NCBI GenBank assembly: GCA_036571765.1
Contig: BROE01000007.1
Span: 6,601,636-6,665,635, forward strand
Origin: Plecoglossus altivelis
Taxonomy: Eukaryota; Chordata; Actinopteri; Osmeriformes; Plecoglossidae
Direction of reading: 5' to 3'
Length of the DNA: 64,000 nt
Positions 26,601-37,000 of this stretch are shown piece by piece. The notes beneath the pieces were generated by a model. The model was not told the origin of the DNA. It ran no database searches and was given only the letters and a program-made list of their open reading frames with translations. The translations under genes and the position numbers were made by a program. Positions within the stretch are counted from its first letter, which is position 1; each line of letters opens with the position of its first letter.

Positions 26601-28391
26601 GCCTATTAACTCTGCAGGGTGCGCCTTGTTTTCAAAGGTTTCTGTTGAACTATATGGTATGCCTCGGACGGTGTTGGTAGGATCTCACAGCAGGCGCAAA
26701 AAGTAATAGCATCAAAACATGAGTTAAAAAGCAAAGCAAAAAGAAAAGCCCGTGCTTGACAGGGTCTAAAACAGAGGCCATCAAATATAGATTTATAGAG
26801 GATGGTGGTTGAACTCTTAGAGACCCAACAGCTCAGTGATCTGGCAGTCGGTTTCTATAATTTCTGTTGTCTGTTTTCTCCTCCTCTCCTCCCGCTGCCT
26901 CCCGCCTACTCTCTGTCTCTCCACCATTCTACCCATCCCTCTCTTCTTCCCCATCTCAGGGCCATATATCGCGAGTGGTAAGTTCCCTCCAAGAGTGTTG
27001 CCATGGTATCTGCATGAATACAGTCCAAACAGCATGCATATGGCTCACTAACCCCTAATGATGTGTTTGTGTGTGTTTGCTTCTCCGTCTCGCGATTTTG
27101 CTCAGAAAGTGTTTGTGTGTGTGTATATTGGGACTGTGTCAGTGGCATTTTGTTTTTCATTTGACCTCATGAAAAGTGCGTTGACTCCAGAGCCCTTGTG
27201 GTGTGTGTGTACTGCTGCGGTGGTGGCTGCCTCCTGTGGGATGGTCTCCTCCTCTTCAGAGGGCCAGTCTTTACTGAGAGTGTTATTTGTCATCAAACAG
27301 AATTAATGCCATCTATTGGAACTAAGCAGCAACTTCCACATGATTTACAAGTTAACTCTACTTATAACCTGCATCAGCGGATTGCATGATGTCAAGACAT
27401 CATAAACCAATGAAAAATAAACATGCTTTTATTTGTATACCATCAGTCAGAAAAACATTCCAATCATTTTGCTTTATTCATATTCATCCTTTATTTGAAA
27501 AACTATCATTTTTTAGAGAATGTTGCTTTTTGCTGCTGTGTTCTACTGATGGCCTTAAAACTAAGCTAATGAAAAGTGATTTCATATACTTTAGCACTCA
27601 ACACATACGGACACCCTATACATTCAGTTATGGGCAAAAGTATAATTATCTAATAAACATTAGTTTACATTATGTATTCATTTCCATCAGATTTAGTTTG
27701 AACAAGGTCACCTATGGTGCATGTAGGAACTTTGTTTATATATGTGTTTGTTTGTGTCTCTGATGCAGTTAGTGCTGAAGACAAGTGAACATGTCAATGT
27801 TTTTGTCGTCAAAGGGTGTAGTATGTGTTGAGCGACAGCAAGTAGCAAATCACTTAGCGATGGCCTGCCAAGTGATGTCAGTCAGAGGGGTTTCCTCATG
27901 TGATACCAGGGGTCTTACAGTACTGTTACATTCTAATGATTCCATTCTTCCCTCCCCCTTCTCTGTCCTGTATCCAAACTTTTTCTCATTTCCTTTTTTC
28001 CATCACGCCATTCCTCTTCTTGCCCTTACAACCCTTACTCTTCTCTCTTCTACATCCTCTCCCTCGCTGTCCTACTCTCCATTTCTTCCTTTGCCTGCTC
28101 CTGCTCTTCTCTCACACTCCACCTCTCCCTTGTCCTCCTCTCTCCTCCTGGTTCTCCCTCTTTCTCCCTCTCTCAGGGGAAAGACCAACTACATCAACCT
28201 GGGCTCCTTTCTCATCAAGCCGGTCCAGAGGGTGATGCGCTACCCTCTGCTGCTCATGGAGCTTCTGAATGCCACGCCAGACAGCCACCATGACAGACCC
28301 CAGCTGGCCAAGGCACTGCTGTCTGTTAAAGAGATCAATGTCAACATCAACGAGTTCAAGAGGAGGAAGGACCTTGGTAAGAGAAAGAGCC

Positions 28392-28427
<36 letters not shown>

Positions 28428-31400
28428 GGTCTGTCAGTCTATCTGTCTGTCTGTTGGTCTGCCTGTCAGTCTACGTGCGTGCATGTGTGTATAGTATGTA
28501 TGTGTAGGTGTGAGACATTCATGTCCTGTGTAAACATCTGTAACCAATAGATATTAGATCATCTCACACTTGGCTGGTCAAATGTGCTCTCTGAATGTTT
28601 TTAAATGTGACATTATTGAGACGCATCATTGAGTTGGCTGCTGAGCTGAGGGCGCCCTCTTCTGTCACCAGTTGTGAAGTACAGGAAAGGAGACGAGGAC
28701 ACGCTCATTGATAAGATCTCAAAGCTGAGCATGCACTCCATCATCAAGAAGTCCAATCGTGTGAGCAGCCACCTCAAACACCTTACAGGAATCTCTCCTC
28801 AGGTAGGTCATGTGACACCACTGTTTGCAATCGTTGTTTTTCATATCGGGGAGCCTTTTTTTTACCGAAAAGATGTTGTGTTGTTCTCTTCAATGCATGA
28901 ATTACTTTCCCCTGAAGAGAGACATCTGTCCTTTCAAACTCATGAGCTCTGTCATCTCATCCTCGTGCTTCCTCAGATTAAAGATGAGGCGTTCGACGAG
29001 GCAGAGAAGAGGTTCCGACTGCAGGAGAGGCTTATCAAGTCCTTCATCAGAGATATCTCTCTCTACCTGCAGCACATACGAGTAAGGACACTTCGCCCAG
29101 CGTTTAATCTGACTTCCACCAGTCATGCTGCGGTCTGCAAGTCAGTGGGCTAGCCCCTGCGTGACTGACGTCTGTCTTGTCCAATAGGAGTCGGCGTCTG
29201 TGAAAGTGTTGGCTGCCATCAGTTTCTGTGACATCTACACAGACAGGAGTCAGATGGACCCTGAGTACTTCCAGAGAGCTCACCGCTGCATCAGCGACAA
29301 GCAGTTCAGCCACTTTGTGAGTTCAGATTCAGCCGTGTACACAACCCTGCACTACATTCGTTCTCATTTGAGAACCACGAAAAAATCCTTTGATCATAAC
29401 ACATCATTTGAGCGAATGAATAGTAAAAAGCGATTAGCAAATGATGTAGAGGCGATGATATCCGTACAAAACAATGTCAATAGTTTATTCCTTTTCAGAC
29501 AACATGCGTCTCTTGTAAGTTCCTGTTGGTCTTATTTCGTTGAGCAGAAGGAGCGCACAGAGGCCTTGGTCATCTCCCCCCTCACTCAGCTCCTGCTGAT
29601 GTTCGCTGGCCCCCACAAGCTCATCCAGAAGCGCTTCGACAAGCTGCTGGATTACGACAACTGCAAGGAGCGCGCCGAGCGCCTCAAAGACCGCCGTGTT
29701 CAGGACGAGCTGCAGGCGGCGCGCAACAACTACGAGGCGCTCAACGCACAGCTGCTGGACGAGCTGCCCAAGTTCCACCGCTCAGCCGAGGAGCTGTTCA
29801 CAGGCTGCGTGCGGGCCTTCGCACACTCCCAGAAAGACTTCATGAAGCTGACACTAGGGGAGCTGCAGCCGCTTCTGCAAGTGAGTGAGATACTTGTTCC
29901 TCTTCCTAGTTTTCTTCTTCTGCTGTGGAGGATTTTCACCTCATGAGTGTCCGCTCACCTTGGTTTCGTACTTTGAGGGTGTGTGTGGGTTGTGTGGATG
30001 AAATGGGATATCCTATGTACTTATGTAAAGAGACAGACAGGAACTTTTCTTAATCGGTTGTCTCTTTACCATTCAGAGGAAAGACCTCCGCAAACATTTT
30101 CGTGTTCTGTTTTTCTTGACCTGGCTACAGTTTTCTGGCATTGGGGGCACGGAAGGGAACCTAGTGTCCCTGTTCCAGGAGCAGTACGGCCATGTTCTCC
30201 AGCTTCTCCAGAGCTTCAGTTTCTGTCCAGAGAACCTGCCACCCTCCACCACCACACGCAAGCCCTTCGAGAAGAAGACCCTGGAGAAACAGACTTCCAA
30301 AAAGCAGCTTCAAGGGCCGGTAAGTCTTGCTGTGGGTCAACACTCCAGCTTGGTCTGCTGTGTCTTCATGACCAGTACATTCATGACCAGAACAGTCATG
30401 ATATACATGCACAAAGGATACGTGATATACAGAAAGATATGCAGGAAATATTACCACAAAATAGTAGCGTTCTACTACACCCTTTCACAGTGAGAATCTG
30501 TCAAAAGGAAATGACTGATTCTGGGGTGTTTCTCTTTCAGCCCAACTACATCCTCCAGACAGACGAGCAACGTGCTCTTCTGCTGGCGCGCTACGGTCCA
30601 GAGAAGCTCTTCCAGGCTGAGAGAAACTTCAACGCTGCCCAGGACCTGGACGTGTCTGTCCTGGAGGGTGACATTGTCGGGGTCGTCAAGCAGCAGGACC
30701 CCATGGGTAGTAACAACCGCTGGCTTATTGACACCGGGGGTGAGTAGCAAGCTGTATGTGCAGATGGGTAAAGTGGCTTGTAGCCCAGAACTGAAATTCA
30801 GTTACTCGGTTGTATCAGTCAATTATATGATTTGAATTGGTACTACAGCCTATGTCTGTTGACTAGTAACTCATTGTTTGTTGTTCCTTGTCTCCTGCAG
30901 TCAGCAAAGGCTTTGTTTACAGTTCCTTCCTGAAGCCTTATAACCCACGCCGAAGTCATTCAGACGTCTCCATCGAAAGCCAGTCGTCCAACGAGTCGGG
31001 CTATGGAGGCTCTTCCCCAGTCTTCTCCCGCCAGAACAGCAACAGCACGCTCACCTTCAACCAGGAAACTGCTGTGGTCAGCTTCTCCACAGCCCCGCCC
31101 CCAAGCCACTCCTCGCCACGCCCCAGCCAGGATCCGGACCTACCCCGCAGAGCCCGCAACAGAGATGCTCCCTCGCCCAACCGCAATTCCACCAATCAGA
31201 CCTACGCGACTGACTCGTTGCCCAAACACCTCTCTAATCCCAGGGAACACTCTGATCCATCCTATCAGCTTTCACCCTCTCCCAGCGACAATACAGACAG
31301 GCATTCAGCCAATCACAGGGACTCGTTTGACTCGAGCCACAACACCCCAGCTTCTCACAGGGAGCCTTATGACTCCTCGGAGACAGACTCTTGTTCTTCG

Positions 31401-31945
31401 CACAAAAACAACCACTTGGGTCCTTCACAGAGGCATGGCCAATCTGACACGGCCTACGGTTCATACCAGCGGCGGAATGGAGATCGTGCTGGTCAGAGGA
31501 AGTCTTCCTACCCTGGGAACGAGTACACCGAACCAGAGCCTGAGCAAGAACCTGAACCTGAACCAGAGACAGAGCTGGACGGTCATCAGGTATTACTGGC
31601 CTGACCTCAGTGTTTACACTCATTTGTGTTTTTATGATATGCTCCACATTACCAATTGACACCCCTTCCTCCCCCATGCTTACAATATACCAAATGTTCA
31701 GAAATATATATTCTACGTATGCTAATATGCTATGCTAATAAAATCATTTTCTGTTTCAGATTTACTATGCCATTTACTCCTTCAGCGCTCGTTGTGCCAA
31801 CGAGCTGAGCATCTCGGCCAATCAGCGCGTCCGTATCCTGGAGTTTCAGGACATGAATGGCAACAGCGAGTGGTGGTTGGGTGAGGCAGGGGGGCGGAGA
31901 GGCTACGTTCCCTCTAACTACATCCGCAAGTCAGAGTACACCTGA
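4498..31945 (+). CDS. dnmbp: Dynamin-binding protein (Tuba): Cdc42 GEF with SH3, DH and BAR domains
   Basis: Sixteen coding exons: 4498-4642, 4857-4979, 6593-8869, 24605-24816, 24973-25072, 25261-25408, 26960-26977, 28177-28376, 28672-28802, 28977-29081, 29188-29316, 29548-29880, 30131-30319, 30541-30739, 30901-31589, 31760-31945. All junction phases agree and the sum is 5181 nt (1727 residues) plus stop. The human protein is about 1577. Order: four N-terminal SH3 domains, a proline-rich and coiled-coil region, DH (about 880-1066), BAR (about 1107-1316), SH3 (about 1380-1445), C-terminal SH3 (1667-1727). In vertebrates the N-terminal SH3s bind dynamin, the DH domain activates Cdc42, BAR stands in for a PH domain, and the last SH3 binds N-WASP and Mena. 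It acts at the cell cortex, cell junctions and sites of endocytosis. The start MEAGSVVRA equals the vertebrate N-terminus. Intron 3 is 15.7 kb and contains an alternative exon. Confidence 0.96.
4980..6592 (+). other. dnmbp intron 2
   Basis: Begins GTAGGG and ends with TAG at 6590-6592. A short mixed CA/CG tract lies at 4996-5028. Apart from that I see no exon, RNA gene or mobile element. Confidence 0.8.
6593..8869 (+). CDS. dnmbp: dnmbp large coding exon 3: SH3-2 end, SH3-3, SH3-4, proline-rich and coiled-coil region
   Basis: One 2277-nt exon, phase 1 to phase 1. It finishes SH3-2, then codes SH3-3 (about residues 154-207; ALMGLHAQ, DFREGD, PGWFQGEL, GMFPEGFVELL), an acidic linker, and SH3-4 (about 273-327; YGVALYEF, DGWLEGEL, GIFPHRFIK). 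A long low-complexity region follows, with class-type proline motifs (8370-8540, RPPPPRPRILRP) and then a charged helix rich in Glu/Arg/Ala (8560-8869) likely to form a coiled coil. The exon is GC-rich and its reverse strand is open for long stretches, which is only a shadow. Donor GTAAGA at 8870. Confidence 0.96.
8870..9060 (+). other. Read-through stop and candidate intronic poly(A) site after dnmbp exon 3
   Basis: If the donor at 8870 is ignored, the frame adds GKTGGR and stops at 8887-8889. A canonical AATAAA follows at 9005-9010 and a GT-rich stretch (GTTTGTTTGTTC) at about 9040-9053. This is the layout of a functional poly(A) site and would yield a short form with four SH3 domains and no GEF core. 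Sequence context only. Confidence 0.4.
9604..9797. repeat. Inverted pair of CA and GT tracts, each with a CGCGCG core
   Basis: 9604-9664 reads (AC)n with an internal GTGCGCGCGCGC block near its left end. 9751-9797 reads (GT)n ending GCGCGCGTGCGTG. The second tract is close to the reverse complement of the first, with about 86 bases between. Such a pair can form a hairpin, and alternating purine/pyrimidine tracts can adopt Z-DNA. Confidence 0.9.
10403..10430. repeat. (GACA)n microsatellite
   Basis: Seven tandem GACA units followed by GTCTCTCTCC. Confidence 0.95.
10906..10961. repeat. (TC)n microsatellite inside a longer pyrimidine tract
   Basis: About 28 uninterrupted TC units. Pyrimidine-rich sequence extends from 10860 to about 11095. 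Confidence 0.95.
11794..12135. repeat. C-run/CA tract and purine-rich minisatellite
   Basis: A run of C followed by CA repeats lies at 11791-11815. From about 11975 to 12135 one strand is almost pure purine, built of imperfect units like GGAGGAGGGAGCAGGGAACA; GGGAACATCGAGGAGGT occurs twice. It is followed at 12151-12189 by a small hairpin (CAAGATGT, loop, ACATCTTG). Confidence 0.85.
12747..12872. repeat. Compound CACG/CA/CAGA microsatellite
   Basis: Tandem CACG, CA, CAGA and again CA/CAGA units in sequence. A further CT-rich tract lies at 12920-12965 and another at about 13990-14055. Confidence 0.9.
14688..14750 (+). other. Upstream ORF in the leader of the Tyr-rich exon
   Basis: ATG at 14688 opens a 20-codon frame (starts MSDRWSLSRR) ending with TAG at 14748-14750. 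It lies in the same frame as the main ATG at 14820 and shows that the main frame is closed just upstream, so 14820 is the first usable start. It could also be spliced away, since GTAAGC (14731) and GTAGTC (14747) are possible donors. Confidence 0.45.
14820..16611 (+). CDS. dnmbp: Probable alternative first coding exon of dnmbp: Gln-rich and Tyr-Asp-Arg/Lys repeat protein segment
   Basis: Open frame of 597 codons from ATG 14820 (A at -3, good context) to donor GTGGGT at 16612, ending in phase 1. That is the same phase as exon 3 (donor 8870), so it can join exon 4 at 24605 in frame and would give a protein of about 1476 residues carrying DH, BAR and the last two SH3s but none of the first four SH3s. 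The segment starts hydrophobic/Gly-rich, then has a Gln-rich helix (about 47-67), a Pro/Met/Gly-rich stretch (about 75-115), and from about 130 to 495 many imperfect nine-residue units of the form YDRKEKDxx, rich in Tyr, Asp, Arg, Lys and probably disordered. The C-terminal part is basic (PRRGRKP). I recognise no known domain. A separate nested gene is a weaker alternative: no terminal exon for it was found. Confidence 0.65.
19511..19531. repeat. Perfect 21-bp palindrome (10-bp arms, 1-bp centre)
   Basis: CGCATATGCT, A, AGCATATGCG. A second palindrome, GCATGCGCATGC, sits at about 19785-19796. The roughly 300 bases between have no repeat family that I recognise. Confidence 0.9.
23423..23517 (+). 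CDS. Candidate unannotated exon in the dnmbp intron
   Basis: A pyrimidine tract and CAG at 23420-23422 precede an open stretch; the donor-like GTAGGA follows at 23518. Joined to either phase-1 donor (8869 or 16611) it reads G-RDRKLGDDFFRLRVLINSR and on, without a stop until 23540. Exit phase would be 0, which fits exon 5 (24973) but not exon 4 (24605), so normal inclusion is not simple. It resembles coding DNA more than its surroundings, but I do not recognise the peptide. Confidence 0.25.
23563..23609. repeat. (GT)n microsatellite
   Basis: About 23 GT units, 45 bases after the exon-like stretch; a shorter GT tract is at 23147-23187. Confidence 0.95.
24605..28802 (+). CDS. dnmbp: dnmbp exons 4-9: DH (Cdc42 GEF) domain
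   Basis: Exons 24605-24816, 24973-25072, 25261-25408, 26960-26977, 28177-28376, 28672-28802. They code the linker MTLLPAQPK, then the DH domain from EQRMLEKRAKVVEELLQTEKDYIKDL (CR1, with the conserved Glu of Dbl proteins) to the CR3 helix SFLIKPVQRVMRYPLLLMELL. CR3 is the Rho-GTPase-contacting part and is intact. The last exon gives VVKYRKGDEDTLIDKISKL, leading into the BAR region. Sequence agreement with human Tuba is high throughout, so catalytic function is likely retained. Confidence 0.96.
25409..26959 (+). other. dnmbp intron before the microexon
   Basis: Donor GTACAT at 25409, acceptor TCTCAG at 26959. No other exon seen. A pyrimidine-rich stretch (26870-26955) precedes the acceptor. 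Confidence 0.75.
26960..26977 (+). CDS. dnmbp: dnmbp 18-nt microexon
   Basis: Between acceptor CATCTCAG and donor GTAAGT lie 18 bases, entered and left in phase 2. With its neighbours they read R-AIYRE-W, filling the gap between LEKL and GKTNYINLGSF. Human Tuba has SLYNEW at this place, so the microexon is needed for the DH domain rather than optional. It is too short for ordinary ORF searches. Confidence 0.9.
26978..28176 (+). other. dnmbp intron after the microexon
   Basis: AT-rich in its middle part, strongly pyrimidine-rich from about 27945 to the acceptor at 28176. No exon seen. Confidence 0.75.
28390..28430. repeat. (CTGT)n microsatellite directly after a dnmbp donor
   Basis: About ten CTGT units beginning 14 bases after the donor at 28377, with degenerate copies to about 28475. 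Confidence 0.95.
28977..30319 (+). CDS. dnmbp: dnmbp exons 10-13: BAR domain
   Basis: Exons 28977-29081, 29188-29316, 29548-29880, 30131-30319, all phase 0 at both ends. They code a helical region starting IKDEAFDEAEKRFRLQERLIK and including GPHKLIQKRFDKLLDYDNC, the hallmark central stretch of Tuba-type BAR domains, then LLDELPKFHRSAEELFTGCV and a linker. BAR domains dimerise and bind curved membranes; in Tuba the domain takes the place of the PH domain normally next to DH. The run matches human Tuba helix by helix. Confidence 0.95.
30541..31945 (+). CDS. dnmbp: dnmbp exons 14-16: SH3-5, Ser/Pro-rich linker, C-terminal SH3-6
   Basis: Exons 30541-30739, 30901-31589, 31760-31945. SH3-5 (QAERNFNAAQDLDVSVLEGD to KGFVYSSFLKPY) is split by the intron. 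A 210-residue Ser/Pro/His/Asn-rich linker follows, starting with the conserved NPRRSHSD. It ends in Glu/Pro repeats (31535-31570). The last exon codes SH3-6 (IYYAIYSF, NELSIS, EWWLGEA, GYVPSNYIR), ending SEYT as in other vertebrates; this SH3 binds N-WASP-family proteins in mammals. Confidence 0.96.
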
Positions 31946-33130
31946 GCAGTTTCCCAGGGGGGACTGTAGCCCCCCCTCCCCTCTCCTCAGTCCAATCTTG
32001 CCCTCCACCCTCGGTAGTGCTCCAACTATAAAAGAAGCTGGTTTGCTCAACCAGACTCCCTTCAGATCGAACAGAACAAGGAAGTGAACAGACAGCTGGC
32101 CAGCCTGGTGCCTTACTATGGAAGGGGATGCGTTGTTGTGGAGTCTGCTGGTGAGGAGAAGGAACTTCATTTGGACTTCATTTGTGCTGCTCACGTACTC
32201 CTCTGTTGGACTTGCTATTTATATACCTTTTTCAGTTTTCTACTTCCCGGGACCTCTCCTCCTGCCTCCCCCTTGGATGCCGTGACAGTGCTTTGAGTCA
32301 GCTGAGACGCACAAGACAGTTATACTACTCATAATGGAGAGTATTTGACAGAGTTCCAGTATGGCCCCAAGACTTCCTGCAGTTGCTGTAGAGCATTACT
32401 GTGTAAAGAAAAACAGCAAGGAGTTGAGTTTTTGGAGTGTACATTAATGAATGAGTACCGCTTTTTAAAGAAGCGCTAGAGAGTATATGGGTGGCCCTTG
32501 CAAGTTTGGTGAGGAGTATTAATTGGTGGTATTTTTTTAAGTGCTGTTCCCATCCTGACACAAGGACGCTTCCTGTCCCCAAAACAGACACCCATCTCAT
32601 GCCACTACTTACTGTCATCGTAAGTTCTTTTTAATCAAGTACATTTTATTAAAGAAGCACAGTAAACACAAAATCGGAGCATATTATTGGCGTTGCAATA
32701 CTGTAGTAACCGTACAAATTCATCTGTGGAGATGACACTACTCTTATGAAAGTGACTGCAGTTTTGAAAGGTGTTGATGGAAGGTATTGGTGTAATGACA
32801 TACCCTGGCACCTGAGAACATTAGATGAAGCATGAGCAGGTCTTCAAATGCAATGTTTGCTGTAGCACTCCCTCTGAAGTTTGCTGAACCCAGAGGGCTG
32901 AACATCCATATCTCTTCAGCTGGTTTGATGGGGTAACCATGTGACGAAAGGGTTGACCTTTGGCAGAAGCAAGTAGGTGAACAGGAAGATGAAAGAGAAC
33001 ATGCGACCACTGACCATCTATCGGCTCCTTCCTCTCCTCTTCCTTTACTATAAAGCTGTTTATTGAGAATGTATTTCTGCACTCCAGTGTCATGTGATCA
33101 CTGTATTCATTTGAATAAAAACATCAGCTC
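31946..33130 (+). other. dnmbp 3' UTR with two poly(A) signals
   Basis: Non-coding sequence after TGA 31943-31945. ATTAAA occurs at 32648-32653 and AATAAA at 33114-33119. The second is the stronger signal, so the UTR is likely about 1.2 kb, with the first as a possible shorter end. Confidence 0.6.
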
Positions 33131-34037
33131 AGCTGCAAAACATCTCATTGACTTTGGGGTCATTTCACTACTGCTACTTTACTACAGATATGTGGAAAAA
33201 AAAAACCTTGTTGGTACTTCCTTACTTCTGTAAGAATTTTGTTAAACACACATGAAATACTTAAACAAGAAAGAACTTATGCCAGTCATAACATGTTACA
33301 TTACATGTTATACAGTAAAACTGATCAAAACCTCTTGGTCATTTAATAATAATAATTTTAAATGACACCTGTATTGATTTATATACATTCTCCCTAACCC
33401 ATCTGTAAATTTGTAGAAACATACTGTCCTAATACATATGTATGTTGACTTTCTTAAATTGAAAATGATGTCTTCACAGCCAAATGTTTGGGCTGTGATC
33501 CAAATGTGTCTAACAAGTACAGAATTGAGGATCAATTGCACTGCCAGAGCTATAAAGCCATAGGATTATTAGCCATAAACATGTGTTTGAACCGCATGGA
33601 TATATACAATGAACGTGTACATTTGCAAAGAAAACCTTTACATGTTTACTGCCCAAAGTCTGCCCCATTGACGGGAATTGATTTCATGTCAGTGACCAGC
33701 AGACCAAGAACAAAACAAGCTTGACCTCTCACCCCACCATACACATTACAAAATGAAAGGAACTGTGTTTAAACACCCTTTCAAGAACTCTGGGTAACCA
33801 TGCAAGAAGAAACAAGGGATTCAATGGTCATTAATTATGATTCTAAGACAGTGATGCAAAACATATTCGAATATCAAATGGGGGATTGTTGAGATGCGCA
33901 AAATCGATCCATTTTGGAGATGATTAACAGATGCATTGGCAAAGCCAGTGATCGATTGTGGTAATGATTGGCAGGTAACCTGTTATGACAAACCCAGGCT
34001 TCCTTAATGCACAGTGTTCTTGGTCTGCAGTGCTCTG
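33131..34037. other. Intergenic DNA between dnmbp and habp2, habp2 promoter side
   Basis: AT-rich unique DNA. No TATA box is obvious near 34000. Sequences resembling HNF1 sites occur (TGATTAAC at about 33921; a looser one at about 33829), which would suit a liver-expressed gene but are too short to rely on. A CAG just before 34031 could be an acceptor, so a non-coding first exon is possible. Confidence 0.5.
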
Positions 34038-37000
34038 ATGCGGGCCAGAACTCACATCATCATGCTGTCTCCTGTGGTTTTACTCATGACCCTCTGTGCG
34101 CTGGCTGTACATGGACAGTATGTAAGTACTCCACATCACCTAGTTTTAGACTGGAGACACACTGACGAACCATTGAATTGTAGATATTTTATTATTCACT
34201 GTCTTTAGAGGAGAGGGAGTTCTTTGTTTCATCGGTGGTCCTCTGTTTTAATTCCAGGACACGGAGTACTACTATTGTAAGTATATTTTCCCTGTTGCTC
34301 TCCTGTTGTAGGAGGAACTCAACTCGGATGTAACTTTGTTATTGAAGTGTAGAATTACATGAACGCTTTCCGTGTGATGTTAAACACGAAAGCAACTCAG
34401 ACTGTGGGTTAAACATGGTTGAAACGAGTTCCTTGATAGGTCACCGGGTAAGTACCATGTAGGCTGAGGCGGTACCACAGTGTCCTGGGTTCAAATCCAG
34501 GTCCAGTCTTTCAAATCAAATCCAGTCCTTTGCTGCATTGCTTCCCTCTCTTTCTCTGCCTTTTCTGTCTCACTTAACTAAAAATGGATGTCCAATAAAC
34601 CTTGAAAAAACATGAATGAAAGGAAGCTCATTCTGTGTCTTCTCCCCACCAGACGATTATGAAAACCCCACAGAAACAACAGAGGTCTCCATCTTCGACG
34701 ACTGGCTGTATGATCTCTTAGACCTAAAAGGTAAGAACAAAATGACAATGTTGTGACAATGCTGTTTTACTCTCCACATGCTGACTCAGGGTCTAATTCA
34801 CCGAGACAATGTTTGATTCCCTCTTCACCTTGACATGTAGACGAGTGTTATCCTAATCCATGTCTGAACGGGGGACATTGTAAAACCTCTGGTAGTGGCT
34901 TTGTCTGCTCCTGCCCTGAACCCTACACAGGCAAGAAGTGTTCACAAGGTGAAATATCCCCACATTTTTTACTCTCATTTTTGGGCGGGTTATAATTGTT
35001 GCATAAACCATCATGTAGACTTATTTATGATAACCTAAAATGTATTTTCACATGGTTTGTGTTTCCTCCATTAAAAAAATGTGTAAAACAAAATGAACAA
35101 CAATGTCTACTACATCTACTTTAGTCCTTAACCTTGAGGCATGTTCATAATGTGTCCAAGTAACTCTGTACATAAAGCATAAACACCAAATATAGATCAA
35201 TAGCAGCAGTATTTGAGCACAGACACAAAAGTGGTTGATCTTGTTTATTGGCTTCAGTAAAAAACGTATGCAAGGACGCCAAGTGTGGCCGTGGTGACTG
35301 TCTTGTGACCAAAACTGCACCTTTCTACGAGTGCAAGTGTACTGCTCCTTACAGGCCACCGTCCTGCCGAAAAGGTACGTGTGTCTCCCCTGAAGAACAT
35401 CCCATGGATTCATACCCAATGCTGTGTGGATGGACTTTTTCAGTTTCATATATTTGGGGGCATTCGTTCTCTGAATTCAAGAGCTGGTCTTTTACCTCAG
35501 AATACACCAGGAAATGATCAGACTTGTCACTAACCCATATATGTCCTTAAATAGAATAGAGGATCATCACTGAAAATACTGTAGTTTAGGCTTTATTTGT
35601 GTTATGTTTCTAACAAGTTGTAAAAGTCTCCATACTATAGAGACTAGTAGTATGGAATACATACTGGCAATTGAGAAGCAGATTTGCTTTCGCAGCATGG
35701 CTTACAAACGTGTGTTGTTTCTGTAGCATCTGCCTGTGATCCCAACCCCTGTCTCAACGGAGGCTCCTGTGTGAAGGGCCGCACCAGGGGCTCCTTCAGC
35801 TGCAACTGTCCAAACAACTACAAGGGGAAATTCTGCCAAGTTGGTGAATACAATTTCAGTCTCTCTATAGGACCTCTGAGCTCTACCATAAGAGTTTGTC
35901 ATTTTCTTACCATGGAAGTATAGGTTCAAAAAGTATTTCTGTCACTTTTGTTGTTATTGAAGTGTTATTGTATTGTTTGTACAGCTTTCAGAAAAAAGTA
36001 CTACATCTTATATTCTTGTGTAATGGGTTATGGAGTTGGTAAACTATAGTTCAGATTGACCTCCTTCAAACCCATAGGCACAATCTCTTTGATCTAGAAA
36101 GATTAAATATGGTGTGCTGGTTCACAGATCCTAAGGACTGTTTCGAGCAAGATGGAGAGCACTACCGGGGGACTGTGAGCGAGACAGAGGAAGGAGAGGA
36201 CTGTCTCAACTGGAACTCCTTTTTCATCTTGCAGAAGGGAGACGACCCTTTTATGAACTACCAGGGCTTCGATGGTATCGGCCCGCACAACCACTGCAGG
36301 TGAGCCTTTTGAGCGCTTTTGGACACGTGGGAGATGCTACCCAGAGGAACAGTTTGTGTTTGTCTGCGTGCTGTAGCTGCACGGAAGCTTGAGTGATTCT
36401 ACTGTCTACCTGTCAGAAACCCTGATGGAGACTCCAGACCCTGGTGCTACATCAACCAAAAAGGCAAACTCAGGTGGAACCATTGCAATGTGAGGAGCTG
36501 TTCTGAATCAGGTACCCCCCAACTCTCAACCTCAACACGCACACACACACACACACACACAAACCCTACATGCTCATCAAAAATAACTTTTACCTATTGA
36601 AATCTTCTCCTCCTCTCCCAGTTCTACCAACGTCCTTCTATGGGACAGCTGTTCCGGCCACAATAAGGCCCACCTCTACAGCTGAGTTCTCCCAGTGTGG
36701 GAAGCCCCAGCCCAGCCGTACGGCCAGGATCTTTGGGGGGATGAAGTCTCAGCCTGGGGCCCATCCTTGGCAGGTGTCCCTGCAGACAAGACCACGTCAA
36801 GACGCATTCCAGTCCTTCAGCCACATATGTGGAGGCATCCTCATTGAATCCTGCTGGGTGCTCACGGCTGCCCACTGCATGTCAGTACAATCAACTTTGG
36901 GTCAGAATTGTTTGATTTTGAGAATATATTTCCACGGGAAGCTGGAATGAGGTGTTTGAAAATCTGCAGTGGGCAGTTTGAAATATCTTGCTCTTTTCTG

